Part shown: in pieces, positions 15,962 to 24,892 of the stretch
How positions within the stretch are numbered: position 1 is the first letter of the stretch
Layout: each line of letters starts with the position of its first letter
NCBI GenBank assembly: GCA_022360015.1
Contig: JAKSDQ010000250.1
Coordinates: forward strand, 1-64,000
Length of the DNA: 64,000 nucleotides
Direction of reading: 5' to 3'
From: Cytophagales bacterium
Lineage (GTDB): Bacteria > Bacteroidota > Bacteroidia > Cytophagales > Cyclobacteriaceae
Position numbers and translations under genes: made by a program
Notes under the pieces: generated by a model
The model's database searches: none
What the model was told of the DNA's origin: nothing
Seen by the model: only the letters and a program-made list of their open reading frames with translations

Positions 15962-16675
15962 TTAAAGAGCTTCTCTGTAATCGAATATTACCTGGGACGT
16001 AAAAGGCCCCCCAGGTCTTGGGCCTATAGCATTCAAGGCATCTACACGAATAGCGTATCCATCCGTTGCCCCTGCAGGATCTGTTGGTGTACCACCTTTC
16101 CAAACCACAATTGCTTTGGTTACGTTGGGTATATTATTACCTAGTGAATAGTCGTAATAACCCAATCCAAAGTTGTCGGAACCGAGTGTGCCATCAAACC
16201 CAACTACATTACCGGGAGTTGGATTAGGGTTATAACCTGAACAGTTTTCACTTGGCTCGGCACCTACATTTCCAGCTTTAGGAGTGATATTCATCGATGA
16301 CCAGCTGTTATTGTATTGAGACAATGGAATGGTTCCGATAAACCATCCACCTGTAAGCGGACGAATGAAGGAATTGAATTGGCCTTCAAATGCCATATTC
16401 GGACCACCCCCGCAAAATGTAAAGCTTAACCTTCCTGCCGGGCAATATTGGCCAAGTGCAGGGCCAGATAGCTGAATGGTTCCGTTTAGGGTTACATTAT
16501 CACTTCCACAACTGAATATACCCGATGACTGTCCAATACCTTCCAGGTTTAAACTTCCATCTTCCACATTGGGGGAAGGGTTAATTTCCTCCTGCTGTTC
16601 GCAGGATGTAATGGCCATGATTCCTGCCAGAAATAGCAGGACCATCAGCTTGTTGAATTTACTTATTTCTTTCAT
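15962..16675 (-). CDS. Unknown lipoprotein with four additional cysteines, 237 aa
   Basis: Signal peptide with lipobox (LLFLAGIMAITSCEQQEE, lipid Cys near residue 25). The mature part is rich in Gly, Asn and Pro and holds four more cysteines (IFSCGS, QYCPAG, FTFCGGG, ENCSGY), enough for two disulfide bridges. No family is recognised. It lies between the two beta-sandwich lipoprotein genes in the same direction and is probably co-transcribed with the heme locus. It has no counterpart among the pseudogene remnants at 14310-14736, so it may not be part of the amplified unit. Confidence 0.7.
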   Translation of the reverse strand: MKEISKFNKLMVLLFLAGIMAITSCEQQEEINPSPNVEDGSLNLEGIGQSSGIFSCGSDNVTLNGTIQLSGPALGQYCPAGRLSFTFCGGGPNMAFEGQFNSFIRPLTGGWFIGTIPLSQYNNSWSSMNITPKAGNVGAEPSENCSGYNPNPTPGNVVGFDGTLGSDNFGLGYYDYSLGNNIPNVTKAIVVWKGGTPTDPAGATDGYAIRVDALNAIGPRPGGPFTSQVIFDYREAL

Positions 16676-16781
16676 TTTTGTTGGTTTTAAATATTTAAAT
16701 AATAATTAAGTTGGATTGGTTTGCCTTTAAGAAGGCAGTCCGGGTTATGTTTTGATTTCTTGTTAAAATTTCATAGCTAAA

Positions 16782-17534
16782 TTATTCAAGTCCGGAACTT
16801 TTGTTCCTGCGGCTGGTTCCCCCTCTTTTTTTCAAATAAATTGGGTATTTCATACGAGCGGTCAAGGCATAAGCGCGCATTTCAACCCAATAAAGCCCCT
16901 CTGCGAAGCTATCATCTACTATTGGATATGTAATAGAAGTGCTTCGTGCCGACATTTGAGATCCCGAGCCAATTCCAATCGGTCTTTCATTTTCGTTCTC
17001 ATCGATCAGATATGAAGTGGTGATTGATAAATCCGGTATAAAATTTTCACCTGTAATGATTATGCTCTGGCTACTTGGAAATTCATACTCCCTGGTTTCT
17101 TCGCTGGAGGAAAGCTCATCCAGAATGATCTTCGGTTGCTGGACAATCGTACGTACTGTGTAACTAACATCTTCTTCATCGGGCGCAGATACAGTATATA
17201 CGAATGGCTCTTCACTAAAAACCGGTATAAGTTCATCATCTTCGGGAGCTATGGTTGTACCCTCAGGTAATCTGATTAAAGGGTCTATAAATCCTAATCT
17301 ATAATAATGAGGCAAATATACGGTAATGGTATTAGTACTATCATCAATGGCGCCGTGAATAACGCTTTGCACATTCTCCACTGTATATTCTAAAATACGT
17401 GCGTTGGGAAGTATTCTGACAGTATCATACACTGGATCGCCTTTACGTTCGATAAGGTTTTCCACTTCATCTGTACATGCAAAAGCGATAACCGCTGCAA
17501 CTAAAGTTATAAAAGGGAATAATTTTTTGTTCAT
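16782..17534 (-). CDS. Beta-sandwich (DUF5018-like) lipoprotein, 250 aa
   Basis: Start set at the ATG at 17534 (MNKKLFPFITLVAAVIAFAC), because it gives a standard lipoprotein signal; an in-frame ATG 13 codons upstream would bury it. After Cys20 the protein continues TDEVENLIERKGDPVYD, then a beta-sandwich similar to the 344-aa lipoprotein (LIRLPEGTTIAPEDDELIPV; YTVSAPDEEDVSYTVRTI) and one IPT/TIG-like segment (QSIIITGENFIPDLSITTSY). It follows the second HmuY gene by about 110 bp. A frameshifted copy of its first 45 codons survives at 14406-14543, showing that it belonged to a duplicated unit with HmuY. A partner role in heme capture is inference. Confidence 0.72.
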   Translation of the reverse strand: MNKKLFPFITLVAAVIAFACTDEVENLIERKGDPVYDTVRILPNARILEYTVENVQSVIHGAIDDSTNTITVYLPHYYRLGFIDPLIRLPEGTTIAPEDDELIPVFSEEPFVYTVSAPDEEDVSYTVRTIVQQPKIILDELSSSEETREYEFPSSQSIIITGENFIPDLSITTSYLIDENENERPIGIGSGSQMSARSTSITYPIVDDSFAEGLYWVEMRAYALTARMKYPIYLKKRGGTSRRNKSSGLE

Positions 17535-17647
17535 TTTTAATATTCTTGATTGGTAAATATTGGTTTTTGACATAAATGCGATTATTGGGTCATTTAAACT
17601 TTTCCTTTACAGTGCTGTTGAACAACACTGAAAAGCTGTAAAGTATT

Positions 17648-18436
17648 TTAGGATCTGGTCTCAAATTCCGTACTGCCTGCGGGTACCAACACGTACTCAA
17701 AAGTGAAATACATGTGTGGTGTATTTCTGAACCATTCCTCAGGAGTAAAGGCATCTTTGTAGCAACTGATCATTTTTATCTTGGCAAAGTTTCCCTTGGC
17801 AGTACGTATTATTATGGTCCGGGTATCTGCCAACGCATAGGCAACATGTGCTTTTTCGTAGCTGCCGTCACCTTTGATGTCTCCGCCAAAATCATAGAGG
17901 TACCAACCTATTCCGGAACCAAAAAAACCTAAGTCATCGGTACCTATTTCATCCCTCCCTGTTTGAAATTTTTCAGGTGGGGGAATAGCTGTTACATCGT
18001 CAAAATTTTGTTCCAGTATGCAAATGCCTCCGACACCATTGGCGCCGTAGCCATAGTTATCCTTATCATCACCATTGTTGCCTGATAGAAAGCTGTTGTA
18101 TATATTACCAAAGGCCAGATCCCATTTATTGGTTTTTTGATAAAGTTCAGATCTTAAAGTAGAGTCTTCCAGGCTGAAAAAAAATGCCGCCCTAGGTGCC
18201 TCAGGTGGAGCATTCGGGTCGACGGAACCATCAACTGCCAAATTCTCTATGCGTATCAGTTGGTAAAAAAGATCTCCTTCTTCGTCACCCGGTTCTTCCG
18301 GCCCCGGCTCTTCTGTTTTGGGATCATCATCGGTTATAGGAACCGGATCATCTTCTTCAGAGCACCCTGCTACAACCATAAAGCCAAAAATGGCAATTAT
18401 AATGGTGTATATCCAATTATAATTAGTCGTTTTCAT
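17648..18436 (-). CDS. HmuY-like heme-binding lipoprotein, second paralog
   Basis: 262 aa with the lipobox FGFMVVAGCSEEDDP, an acidic linker, and the HmuY beta-sandwich (NKWDLAFGNIYNSFLSGNNG; IIRTAKGNFAKIKMISCYKD; HMYFTFEYVLVPAGS). It is nearly the same protein as the paralog at 13493 and more distant from the one at 19079. It starts 45 bp after heme oxygenase and precedes the 250-aa lipoprotein. Likely role: surface heme capture for the TonB receptor encoded upstream in the same direction. The WD-L-AF core and length near 260 aa agree with the family. Confidence 0.87.
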   Translation of the reverse strand: MKTTNYNWIYTIIIAIFGFMVVAGCSEEDDPVPITDDDPKTEEPGPEEPGDEEGDLFYQLIRIENLAVDGSVDPNAPPEAPRAAFFFSLEDSTLRSELYQKTNKWDLAFGNIYNSFLSGNNGDDKDNYGYGANGVGGICILEQNFDDVTAIPPPEKFQTGRDEIGTDDLGFFGSGIGWYLYDFGGDIKGDGSYEKAHVAYALADTRTIIIRTAKGNFAKIKMISCYKDAFTPEEWFRNTPHMYFTFEYVLVPAGSTEFETRS

Positions 18437-18481
18437 TTCTCATTTTAATTGTTGTTAGCAACTGTTTTAATTATTTAATGA

Positions 18482-19051
18482 CTACTCTTGTAGTATTTTA
18501 TTTCCGTGGTCAAATACCTTCGCGAAACATGCAAAAGTCTCATTGGCTGCCCGGATTACGGTGGCCTTTTGCGCTTCTCCGGTGACTTGTTCGTCCATGG
18601 CTTTTGTGAAAGCTGTCCACTTTTTTTCAGTATGCTCGCCGTAACCGGAGAAGAAAGAGACTCCCCTGGTGATACCTTGTTTTTCCAGTATTTTGACAAT
18701 AATCTTTCCTCCCATGACAGAACCTTCCATCACATACAGGGCACCCAGGGCTTCAAGATGATTATGAATATCCGGAACAACGGTACCGGGCAGGCTGCCG
18801 TTTTCATAGCCAATGGTTTCCAGGTCTCTTTTAAGGTAGGTTGCATTGCGCCTTTCGTTATAATAAGGTATCGACGATTCGTCGATAAACGGGCCCAGGG
18901 CTTTTTCCAGGTGGCTGAAATAAGCATAGAAATAACTCAGGAAATCTGCATAATCCTGTTCGTTGCGAATGGCTTTTAGTTGGCGAATCACTTTTTTCTC
19001 CAGATCGAGGTGTGCTTTTTTTGTTGCCTTTTTAATGGTTATACTAATCAT
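18482..19051 (-). CDS. Biliverdin-producing heme oxygenase
   Basis: 189 aa, all-helical, cytosolic, without signal peptide. The N-terminal KKATKKAHLDLEKKV carries the expected proximal heme ligand (His14), and the distal-helix region GALYVMEGSVMGGKIIV matches the G-S-x-x-G-G pattern of bacterial heme oxygenases. The enzyme would open imported heme to biliverdin, CO and iron, using an electron donor not encoded here. It lies between two HmuY-like genes (28 bp after the first, 45 bp before the second), which makes heme, rather than another iron source, the likely substrate of the whole locus. A broken copy of its last 25 codons is at 14310-14405. Confidence 0.88.
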   Translation of the reverse strand: MISITIKKATKKAHLDLEKKVIRQLKAIRNEQDYADFLSYFYAYFSHLEKALGPFIDESSIPYYNERRNATYLKRDLETIGYENGSLPGTVVPDIHNHLEALGALYVMEGSVMGGKIIVKILEKQGITRGVSFFSGYGEHTEKKWTAFTKAMDEQVTGEAQKATVIRAANETFACFAKVFDHGNKILQE

Positions 19052-19078
19052 CGTTTTGTTATTCAGTGTTATAAAAAT

Positions 19079-19882
19079 CTATTGTCGGGTTGCAAGGTTC
19101 CGGCTGCCGTCACTTTGCAGGTAGTATCGAAAAGTAAAGTAGGGCGCAGGCGTATTTACCGTCGGATTGTCAGGACTATCGAGGTACAGCGACTGCATTT
19201 CTATTTTTGCATAGCGGCCGTCTGCCGTCCGGACAACAATTGTAACCCCGGTAATGGCCGACATGACATGGCTGTCCAGGCTGTAGAAATACCAGCCTTT
19301 ATCCCCGGGAGGAAAATCCTCCCATCCGGCCGCTGCTTGCTCTGCCATGAAAGCGTCAAATTCTTCGTTTGAGGGCGCCTGTTCTACCTCGTCAAACAAG
19401 GCATCTATAACGATCATTTTGCCCAGACCCTGGCCACCAAAGCCGGGACTATCTTCCATACTGCCGTTATTAATAGTGATATAGGAGTTATAAATGCTAG
19501 TAAAAGCGATATCCCAGTCATTGCTTTTTTTCCTTTCATCCGGCAGCTCCTTCAGGATGTCTTCATCATCATAAGGATTGATGATCTTATGGTTTTCCAG
19601 ATTAAAAAACACGGGTACATGTCCGGAACTAAAAGTGTTACCGACAGAACCGGGCAGGTTCCGGATGTGAATTACCCCGCTGGCTTCATCTATACTGGTA
19701 TAGTCATCAATCGGTGTTAATTCTACCTCCCGGGGCTGTATATCTTCATCTTCTGAACAAGCGGTAAAAACTGCCAACCACACCGGTAGTAAAAGGATCA
19801 TGCCTAAATGCCGACAAGCACTGGTTGACCGGTGGTTTTTTATCATCTTGGCTTCATTATTCATTTTATGATTTTTATTCAT
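19079..19882 (-). CDS. HmuY-like heme-binding lipoprotein, first paralog
   Basis: 267 aa from the first ATG, which overlaps the end of the receptor gene by 8 bp. A later Met (MIKNHRSTSACRHLG) would also keep the signal peptide. Lipobox LPVWLAVFTACSEDED. The mature part has the HmuY hallmarks: SNDWDIAFTSIYNSYITINN, GWYFYSLDSHVMSAITGVTI, VVRTADGRYAKIEMQSLYLD and PYFTFRYYLQ. HmuY captures heme and passes it to a TonB receptor. The translational coupling to the receptor gene is like the hmuY-hmuR pairing of Porphyromonas, in the opposite gene order. It is clearly older in divergence than the other two paralogs. Confidence 0.88.
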   Translation of the reverse strand: MNKNHKMNNEAKMIKNHRSTSACRHLGMILLLPVWLAVFTACSEDEDIQPREVELTPIDDYTSIDEASGVIHIRNLPGSVGNTFSSGHVPVFFNLENHKIINPYDDEDILKELPDERKKSNDWDIAFTSIYNSYITINNGSMEDSPGFGGQGLGKMIVIDALFDEVEQAPSNEEFDAFMAEQAAAGWEDFPPGDKGWYFYSLDSHVMSAITGVTIVVRTADGRYAKIEMQSLYLDSPDNPTVNTPAPYFTFRYYLQSDGSRNLATRQ

Positions 19883-22532
19883 TTTGACGATTGTTTAATA
19901 CACCGAATCTCCAGGACAATGCCACCAGAAATTGTCTTCCGGGCAGGTTAGGGATCAGGTGATTGCTGTAATCGGTTATATTGTCACAGATTAACTGTAC
20001 ACTTAATTGTTTTTGGAAAAACTGCTTTTCCACAGTAGCGTTGAGTAATGTATAGCCTTCGACAAACAGGTCATACGGGTCGATGAAATTATTGGGGAAG
20101 TTGCGATCGCCCAGTCCGTACCTGCCACGGTAATTAGCCCTGAGGCTGGCACTCATCCATAAGGGTTTATATTCATAAAACAGCTTGGCGTTGGCCATGT
20201 GACGTGACCGGTTAGACAGGTTGAAATAGTCTGAAGGTACTGCGATCCGGCTCCGGCCTTCCCGCGTGCGCACCTGCTTGTTTTCTGCTTTGATTTCATC
20301 GATAACTCCCTTGTCTTTGGCAAAAAGTAATTGGTACCCTGCTGAAAACCCCAGATCATCCGATAATTTCCAATGTATGTTGGTTTCCAATCCCTGGGTA
20401 AAAGCCTCTTCGATATTGCGGTAAGAAAATACCTGGGAGCCATTTTGTTTCATCGCCACCAATTCCTCAAAAATCATGTTACGTATATTGTTATGAAAAA
20501 CATTGGCTTCCAATGAAAATGCCGGAGAGGGCGTAAGTACAAAGCCGGCATTGAATGAAGCGGAATGTTCGGCCTCGAGATTGCCGATTTCTTCGGAGAT
20601 AGGATATACAGCGGTAATTTCGCCTGCTTTCTGCATACGGTCCATTTCACTTTCAAACACGGCTGCCCCCAGCACGGTATAACCCACCCCCGGATTGGTA
20701 AATGACAAATACAATTGTTGAAAACTGGGTGCTTTGAAGCCGGTTCCTGCTGTGCCTTTTAGCGTAAGCAAATCATTGACCGTGTAGCGTATACCCATCC
20801 GGGGACTGATTTGCCAGCCGTAAATATTGTGAACATCATACCGCATTCCAGCCAGTAAGCCAAGCTTTTCTACAGGGGTGTAATCAGCTTGAAGGTAAGC
20901 AAAACCATTGTTCATTTGCCTTTGATCGCCATAGCGGGAGGCCTGAAGGATTTCACTGTTGCCACCGATACCTGTCGTTAATTTCAGGTTGGCGGCCATG
21001 TCATGATTGGCAAAGGACTCAAAACGGTGAAAGGATTGAACAAAGTTGTTTTGGTTGATGATTTCCCCACTTGGGAAATCCATATTGGTTGTTATAGCGT
21101 TGTACCGGGTGAAATAATATTGGGTATTCAGTGCTGTTTTTTTCCCAAGGGTGTTTTGTAACATGCCAGTGACTATCAGATCCCGTTCTATGTTGGTATC
21201 TTCGCGTTGTCCTAACCGGTCGAGGTCGTACCGGTTGCGCTGGTTGCGGGAAGCATAACGTACTGATGTTGTCAGGGAACCGGAAGGAAAGACATGATAG
21301 TTGAGTTTTCCCTGCAAAGAATAGCTATGAAAAGGAGGGAGGGTGTTGCCAGGAGTTGTGGGGTCGGCATCGAAGCCGTCAGTGCTGTAATAGTTGGCTG
21401 AGACAGATGCGGATACCTGGTTTCCTGGTAACGTCGTGCCACCGTCCAGGGTGGCATCCCATGTATTGTAGGTGCCATACCGCAGTGAAGCTATGCCTTT
21501 TGTTCCCCGGCTATGCTGTCCTTTGGTGACAATGTTCACAACTCCTGCCAGCGCATCACTGCCATACATAGCTGAGGAAGTACCTTTAATAATCTCAATC
21601 CTCTCGATATTGGCCACTGTAATACGTGAGAGATCCAGTATTCCCACTGCGTTTCGACCAATTAGTGGTTGACCATCAATCATTATCATGGTGTATGAAG
21701 CATCAAATCCCTGTACTTGCAAACCAAGTGCATTGGAGGCCCCGCTAGGGTCAGTCGTAAGTGCCAGCCCTGTTTGCTCCTGTAGTACTTCATTTAACCT
21801 TCGACTGCCCATCATTTCCAACTGCTTTCCTTCAATGAGCATCACAGGCATTGGTAGATCCTTAATAGGTACACTGGTCCTTGTAGCAGTGGAAACAACC
21901 GCTCTGTCAGCGGTAACCACCACTTCTTTCATTTTCAGAGCACTTTCCCGCAGTGCAACGGAAATCATTAGTGTTTGGCCTGGCACAACTTTAATGACCT
22001 TACTGGCAGTTTCATACCCTATGGCAGATACGATAAGGGTCCATGTTCCTGCAGCAGGTATCTTCATTTCAAAAGTTCCGTCTTCGTCGGTGGCTGTTCC
22101 ATGGCCTGCTTCTTCCAGTTTTACGGTGGCATAGGGAATTGGACGCTTATCTTGCGCCACCATCACTGTTCCTTTTACTTGTCCCCCGGCAGCCAGGAGC
22201 AAAACCCTGCTTCCGGCTACAGAGATACTGCTCAATTTGCTTCCCAGCAGGTCTGAAAGTACATGTTTCAACGGGATTTTATTGTAGTCGACGGTTACTT
22301 TACGGTTACTGTCGAGCAATGTATTGCTATAAGAAAATGAACAACCGGCTTGAATGGCAATGGCGTTTAACACCTCATTGATTGGAAGGTTTTCAACCTT
22401 GATGGTGATTCTTTTATCGAGGATATCGCTTGTATTTCCCCACACTGCATGGCCTGTGAGAACCTGCAGTGCCATAGCAAGCAGACAAATTCCAATTAAA
22501 ACTTTTAAACCTTTAAAAGGTAAAAATTTCAT
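19875..22532 (-). CDS. STN-domain TonB-dependent heme receptor (HmuR-like)
   Basis: 885 aa. Signal peptide, then an STN domain (ITIKVENLPINEVLNAIAIQ; KVTVDYNKIPLKHVLSDLL), which in FecA-like receptors signals to a FecR anti-sigma factor. A carboxypeptidase D regulatory-like domain follows (KRPIPYATVKLEEAGHGTAT), then plug (IEIIKGTSSAMYGSDALAGV) and barrel ending in ALSWRFG. The barrel segment GFKAPSFQQLYLSFTNPGVG resembles the FRAP/NPNL region of heme receptors. Position directly downstream of ECF sigma and FecR genes and upstream of HmuY and heme oxygenase supports heme import with cell-surface signalling. A cobalamin or siderophore receptor is the alternative, made less likely by the neighbours. 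Confidence 0.88.
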   Translation of the reverse strand: MKFLPFKGLKVLIGICLLAMALQVLTGHAVWGNTSDILDKRITIKVENLPINEVLNAIAIQAGCSFSYSNTLLDSNRKVTVDYNKIPLKHVLSDLLGSKLSSISVAGSRVLLLAAGGQVKGTVMVAQDKRPIPYATVKLEEAGHGTATDEDGTFEMKIPAAGTWTLIVSAIGYETASKVIKVVPGQTLMISVALRESALKMKEVVVTADRAVVSTATRTSVPIKDLPMPVMLIEGKQLEMMGSRRLNEVLQEQTGLALTTDPSGASNALGLQVQGFDASYTMIMIDGQPLIGRNAVGILDLSRITVANIERIEIIKGTSSAMYGSDALAGVVNIVTKGQHSRGTKGIASLRYGTYNTWDATLDGGTTLPGNQVSASVSANYYSTDGFDADPTTPGNTLPPFHSYSLQGKLNYHVFPSGSLTTSVRYASRNQRNRYDLDRLGQREDTNIERDLIVTGMLQNTLGKKTALNTQYYFTRYNAITTNMDFPSGEIINQNNFVQSFHRFESFANHDMAANLKLTTGIGGNSEILQASRYGDQRQMNNGFAYLQADYTPVEKLGLLAGMRYDVHNIYGWQISPRMGIRYTVNDLLTLKGTAGTGFKAPSFQQLYLSFTNPGVGYTVLGAAVFESEMDRMQKAGEITAVYPISEEIGNLEAEHSASFNAGFVLTPSPAFSLEANVFHNNIRNMIFEELVAMKQNGSQVFSYRNIEEAFTQGLETNIHWKLSDDLGFSAGYQLLFAKDKGVIDEIKAENKQVRTREGRSRIAVPSDYFNLSNRSRHMANAKLFYEYKPLWMSASLRANYRGRYGLGDRNFPNNFIDPYDLFVEGYTLLNATVEKQFFQKQLSVQLICDNITDYSNHLIPNLPGRQFLVALSWRFGVLNNRQNE

Positions 22533-22582
22533 ACTTTTGAACGATGGTTAGTTAATTCGGTAATACGAGTTATCAATCTCAG

Positions 22583-22657
22583 CCCGGTGTGAAGTTTGCG
22601 AGACCGAAACACCGGGTGCTTTTGTTCTGGCATCCGTGCCACAGTATCATGTGGCAC
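22583..22657 (-). other. Two hairpins between fecR and the heme receptor gene
   Basis: CCCGGTGT (22583-22590) pairs with ACACCGGG (22609-22616), and GTGCCACA (22636-22643) pairs with TGTGGCAC (22650-22657). Both lie in the 270-bp gap between the regulatory pair and the receptor. They may end or process the regulator transcript, or form the receptor leader; no clear T-run follows on the minus strand. Confidence 0.5.
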
Positions 22658-22802
22658 AATCTGCCGTTTTATGACGAATAGTTACTTTGCTTTTTCATAT
22701 CAATCGTTTTCATCTATTAATTTTATGTATGTAGCCCGACTGCCGAAACGACAACATTCAGTGCCAACAAGATGATAGTCCTTGCGTGTTTGTTGTTTCA
22801 TG

Positions 22803-23759
22803 TCAATAAATAGTTAATTTGTTTTTATTCAAATCATAATCAAATTGCATTACCTTGCTCATGTCTTTTATCAGACTTGATAATGTCACACTTTCATAAC
22901 TTCCTGTAAAGCGATTGACTTTTTGCCTGTTACTTTTGATTTCTACCTCCACATTGAACCATCTTTCCAGGGTTATAGCTATTTCTTCTAATGATTGATC
23001 ATTAAAAACTAATCTGTTGTCTTTCCACGCCATAAACAATGTTGCTGCAGTGCTATTTCGGGATAGTGTCTGCTTCATGGAAGAGTAGGTACCTAATTGG
23101 TCTCTCATAAGAATGAGAGATTCCCCTTTTTTTGTCGATAACCGTACTTTACCCTCCGAAACAGCCACTGTTGTGGTAGTTTCATTGGCATAAGCCCGGA
23201 CATTGAAAGTTGTACCCAAAACACAAATATTGGTGTGTGAGGTAATCACCTTAAAAGGTCTTGAACTATCGGGAACCACCTCGAGATATGCTTCACCACT
23301 AAGGTAAATGACACGGGCTGTATCACTAAACTGCGCAGGCACACTAAGTTCACTATCGACATTAAGATAAATTATAGTCCCGTCTTCCAGTATCATACGC
23401 TTCTTTTCTCCCCTTAGCGCTTTTGTCACATGGTAGGAAGTATTAGATGGCCTGTCACCATGGCTCTTGACAGCCTGGAATCGATACACATAGTAGATCG
23501 TTGCAAAAGCCAGGATTGCAGATACCGCAATTCTTAAAGGAGAAAGCCAAAATCGTTTTGACCCCACTTTTGTCGACTTAGGCTCAACTTGTTGCCATAT
23601 ATCTGTTTTTAGTGACCTTTTGTCAATTCCCTTAAATACATCATCAACGGAGTAGTCCCTTTCATTTGAGTAAAGCCATGCTACCACCTGCCGTTTTTCT
23701 GCCTCGGTACATTGGCCATTGAAGTATTTTTTTAAAAGTTCCGGGGTAATATCCTCCAT
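22803..23759 (-). CDS. FecR-family anti-sigma factor
   Basis: 318 aa. N-terminal cytoplasmic anti-sigma region (LLKKYFNGQCTEAEKRQVVA), one membrane helix at about residues 72-92 (IAVSAILAFATIYYVYRF), the periplasmic FecR domain (RMILEDGTIIYLNVDSELSV; VLGTTFNVRAY) and a C-terminal DUF4974 domain (FNDQSLEEIAITLERWFNVE). It holds the upstream-encoded ECF sigma factor until the STN domain of the receptor signals substrate. Sigma, anti-sigma and receptor are consecutive in one direction, the standard arrangement for Bacteroidota cell-surface signalling. Confidence 0.93.
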   Translation of the reverse strand: MEDITPELLKKYFNGQCTEAEKRQVVAWLYSNERDYSVDDVFKGIDKRSLKTDIWQQVEPKSTKVGSKRFWLSPLRIAVSAILAFATIYYVYRFQAVKSHGDRPSNTSYHVTKALRGEKKRMILEDGTIIYLNVDSELSVPAQFSDTARVIYLSGEAYLEVVPDSSRPFKVITSHTNICVLGTTFNVRAYANETTTTVAVSEGKVRLSTKKGESLILMRDQLGTYSSMKQTLSRNSTAATLFMAWKDNRLVFNDQSLEEIAITLERWFNVEVEIKSNRQKVNRFTGSYESVTLSSLIKDMSKVMQFDYDLNKNKLTIY

Positions 23760-23839
23760 ATATATATGCGTGTTTGTATATATAATAACATAAGGAGATC
23801 ATAACCCTAGTCGCGAAGGCAAAATTTCTTTTTTTATTT

Positions 23840-24394
23840 TCAAGAATGCAAATGAAGTTCTTTAGCCAGATAACTCCTGGCATTTCTGATGTGGTATTCT
23901 ACGGTTTTAATAGAAATATCCAACTTCTCTGCGATTTGTTTGTGACTCAGGTTGCCTTCCCTGCTAAGGTGAAATACGGTCTTACATTGGAGGGGTAACC
24001 GGTCAATGGCACCATTTAATTGTTCTTTCAATTCACCGTAATATATTCTATTCTCCGTAGTGTTTTCAGATTCGAGGAAGTTTTGGGAAAAGCGGTCAAA
24101 ATGCTTTTTGTTAATCTTTTGATTGCGGTAAAAATTATAGACCTGGAATTTTGCTGCCCGTGCCAGATAATGTTTCAATGGTCGGGAAGCCTTTAATTTG
24201 GTACGGCGTTCCCAAAGTGATTTGAATATGTCCTGGGTAAGTTCTTTGGCATCTTCATGGGACAGAAGACCTTTATAACATATTGAAAAAACATATTCCC
24301 AGTAGCGGTCAAATATAATTTTAAAGGCTTTTTCACTGCCCTTACGCAAGTGCCTGACCAGCGTTTCGTCACTATCTGCATCTGTAAATAACAA
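23840..24394 (-). CDS. ECF-type RNA polymerase sigma factor
   Basis: 184 aa. Region 2 (FKIIFDRYWEYVFSICYKGL and ELTQDIFKSLWERR) and region 4 with its helix-turn-helix (GNLSHKQIAEKLDISIKTVE, then YHIRNARSYL) are complete. This is the Bacteroidetes family of ECF sigma factors that partner with FecR. It probably directs transcription of the receptor and the heme genes downstream. The gap to fecR is 80 bp. Confidence 0.93.
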   Translation of the reverse strand: MLFTDADSDETLVRHLRKGSEKAFKIIFDRYWEYVFSICYKGLLSHEDAKELTQDIFKSLWERRTKLKASRPLKHYLARAAKFQVYNFYRNQKINKKHFDRFSQNFLESENTTENRIYYGELKEQLNGAIDRLPLQCKTVFHLSREGNLSHKQIAEKLDISIKTVEYHIRNARSYLAKELHLHS

Positions 24395-24892
24395 AACTGA
24401 ATTTATTAGTTGGGTTGTGAAACATATATTCTAAAACTTTCCTCTCACCGATCTTTTCTCATTTTAAGTTACCCTGAACTGATTATGAAAAAAATCGAAC
24501 CATACCCCTATCATTCATGCTTTCCTAACAAGCCATTTTCTTAATCTCAAAGAATTCTTTCATGCTCAGAGCTATTTAGAATTGATCTAAATAATACAAA
24601 GGTATGATCAATAATTTTTGAATCAATCCCCAGCAATAGGTAATTTAGTTGACTAATAGTAGTGATTATTTCATGGGCTAACCCGACCTGAAAATGACCG
24701 GCAGTTTGTAAATATCTGTGAAACAATCATAAAGATCCTTATTTTTGATTTTGTGAATTATTTGCTGAAAACACAAAAAATTAACGAATGGTAGTCCGCA
24801 AATTATTTTTTCAATGGCGATATGCTAACCTGTTTTTAAGCATCTGTACATCAACGGCAAAGTGGCCGAATGGTGACATTTTTAGCTGATCA
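24395..24892. other. Divergent intergenic region, nothing definite
   Basis: About 500 bp, AT-rich, between the sigma-factor gene and the DUF6671 gene. It must hold both promoters, but I found no exact TANNTTTG pair, no strong hairpin and no decayed gene. Confidence 0.4.

Noticed and set aside
12365..24394. Vitamin B12 or siderophore uptake as the function of the long leftward locus
   Set aside because: The HmuY-like proteins and heme oxygenase point to heme; no cobalamin riboswitch or siderophore reductase was seen.
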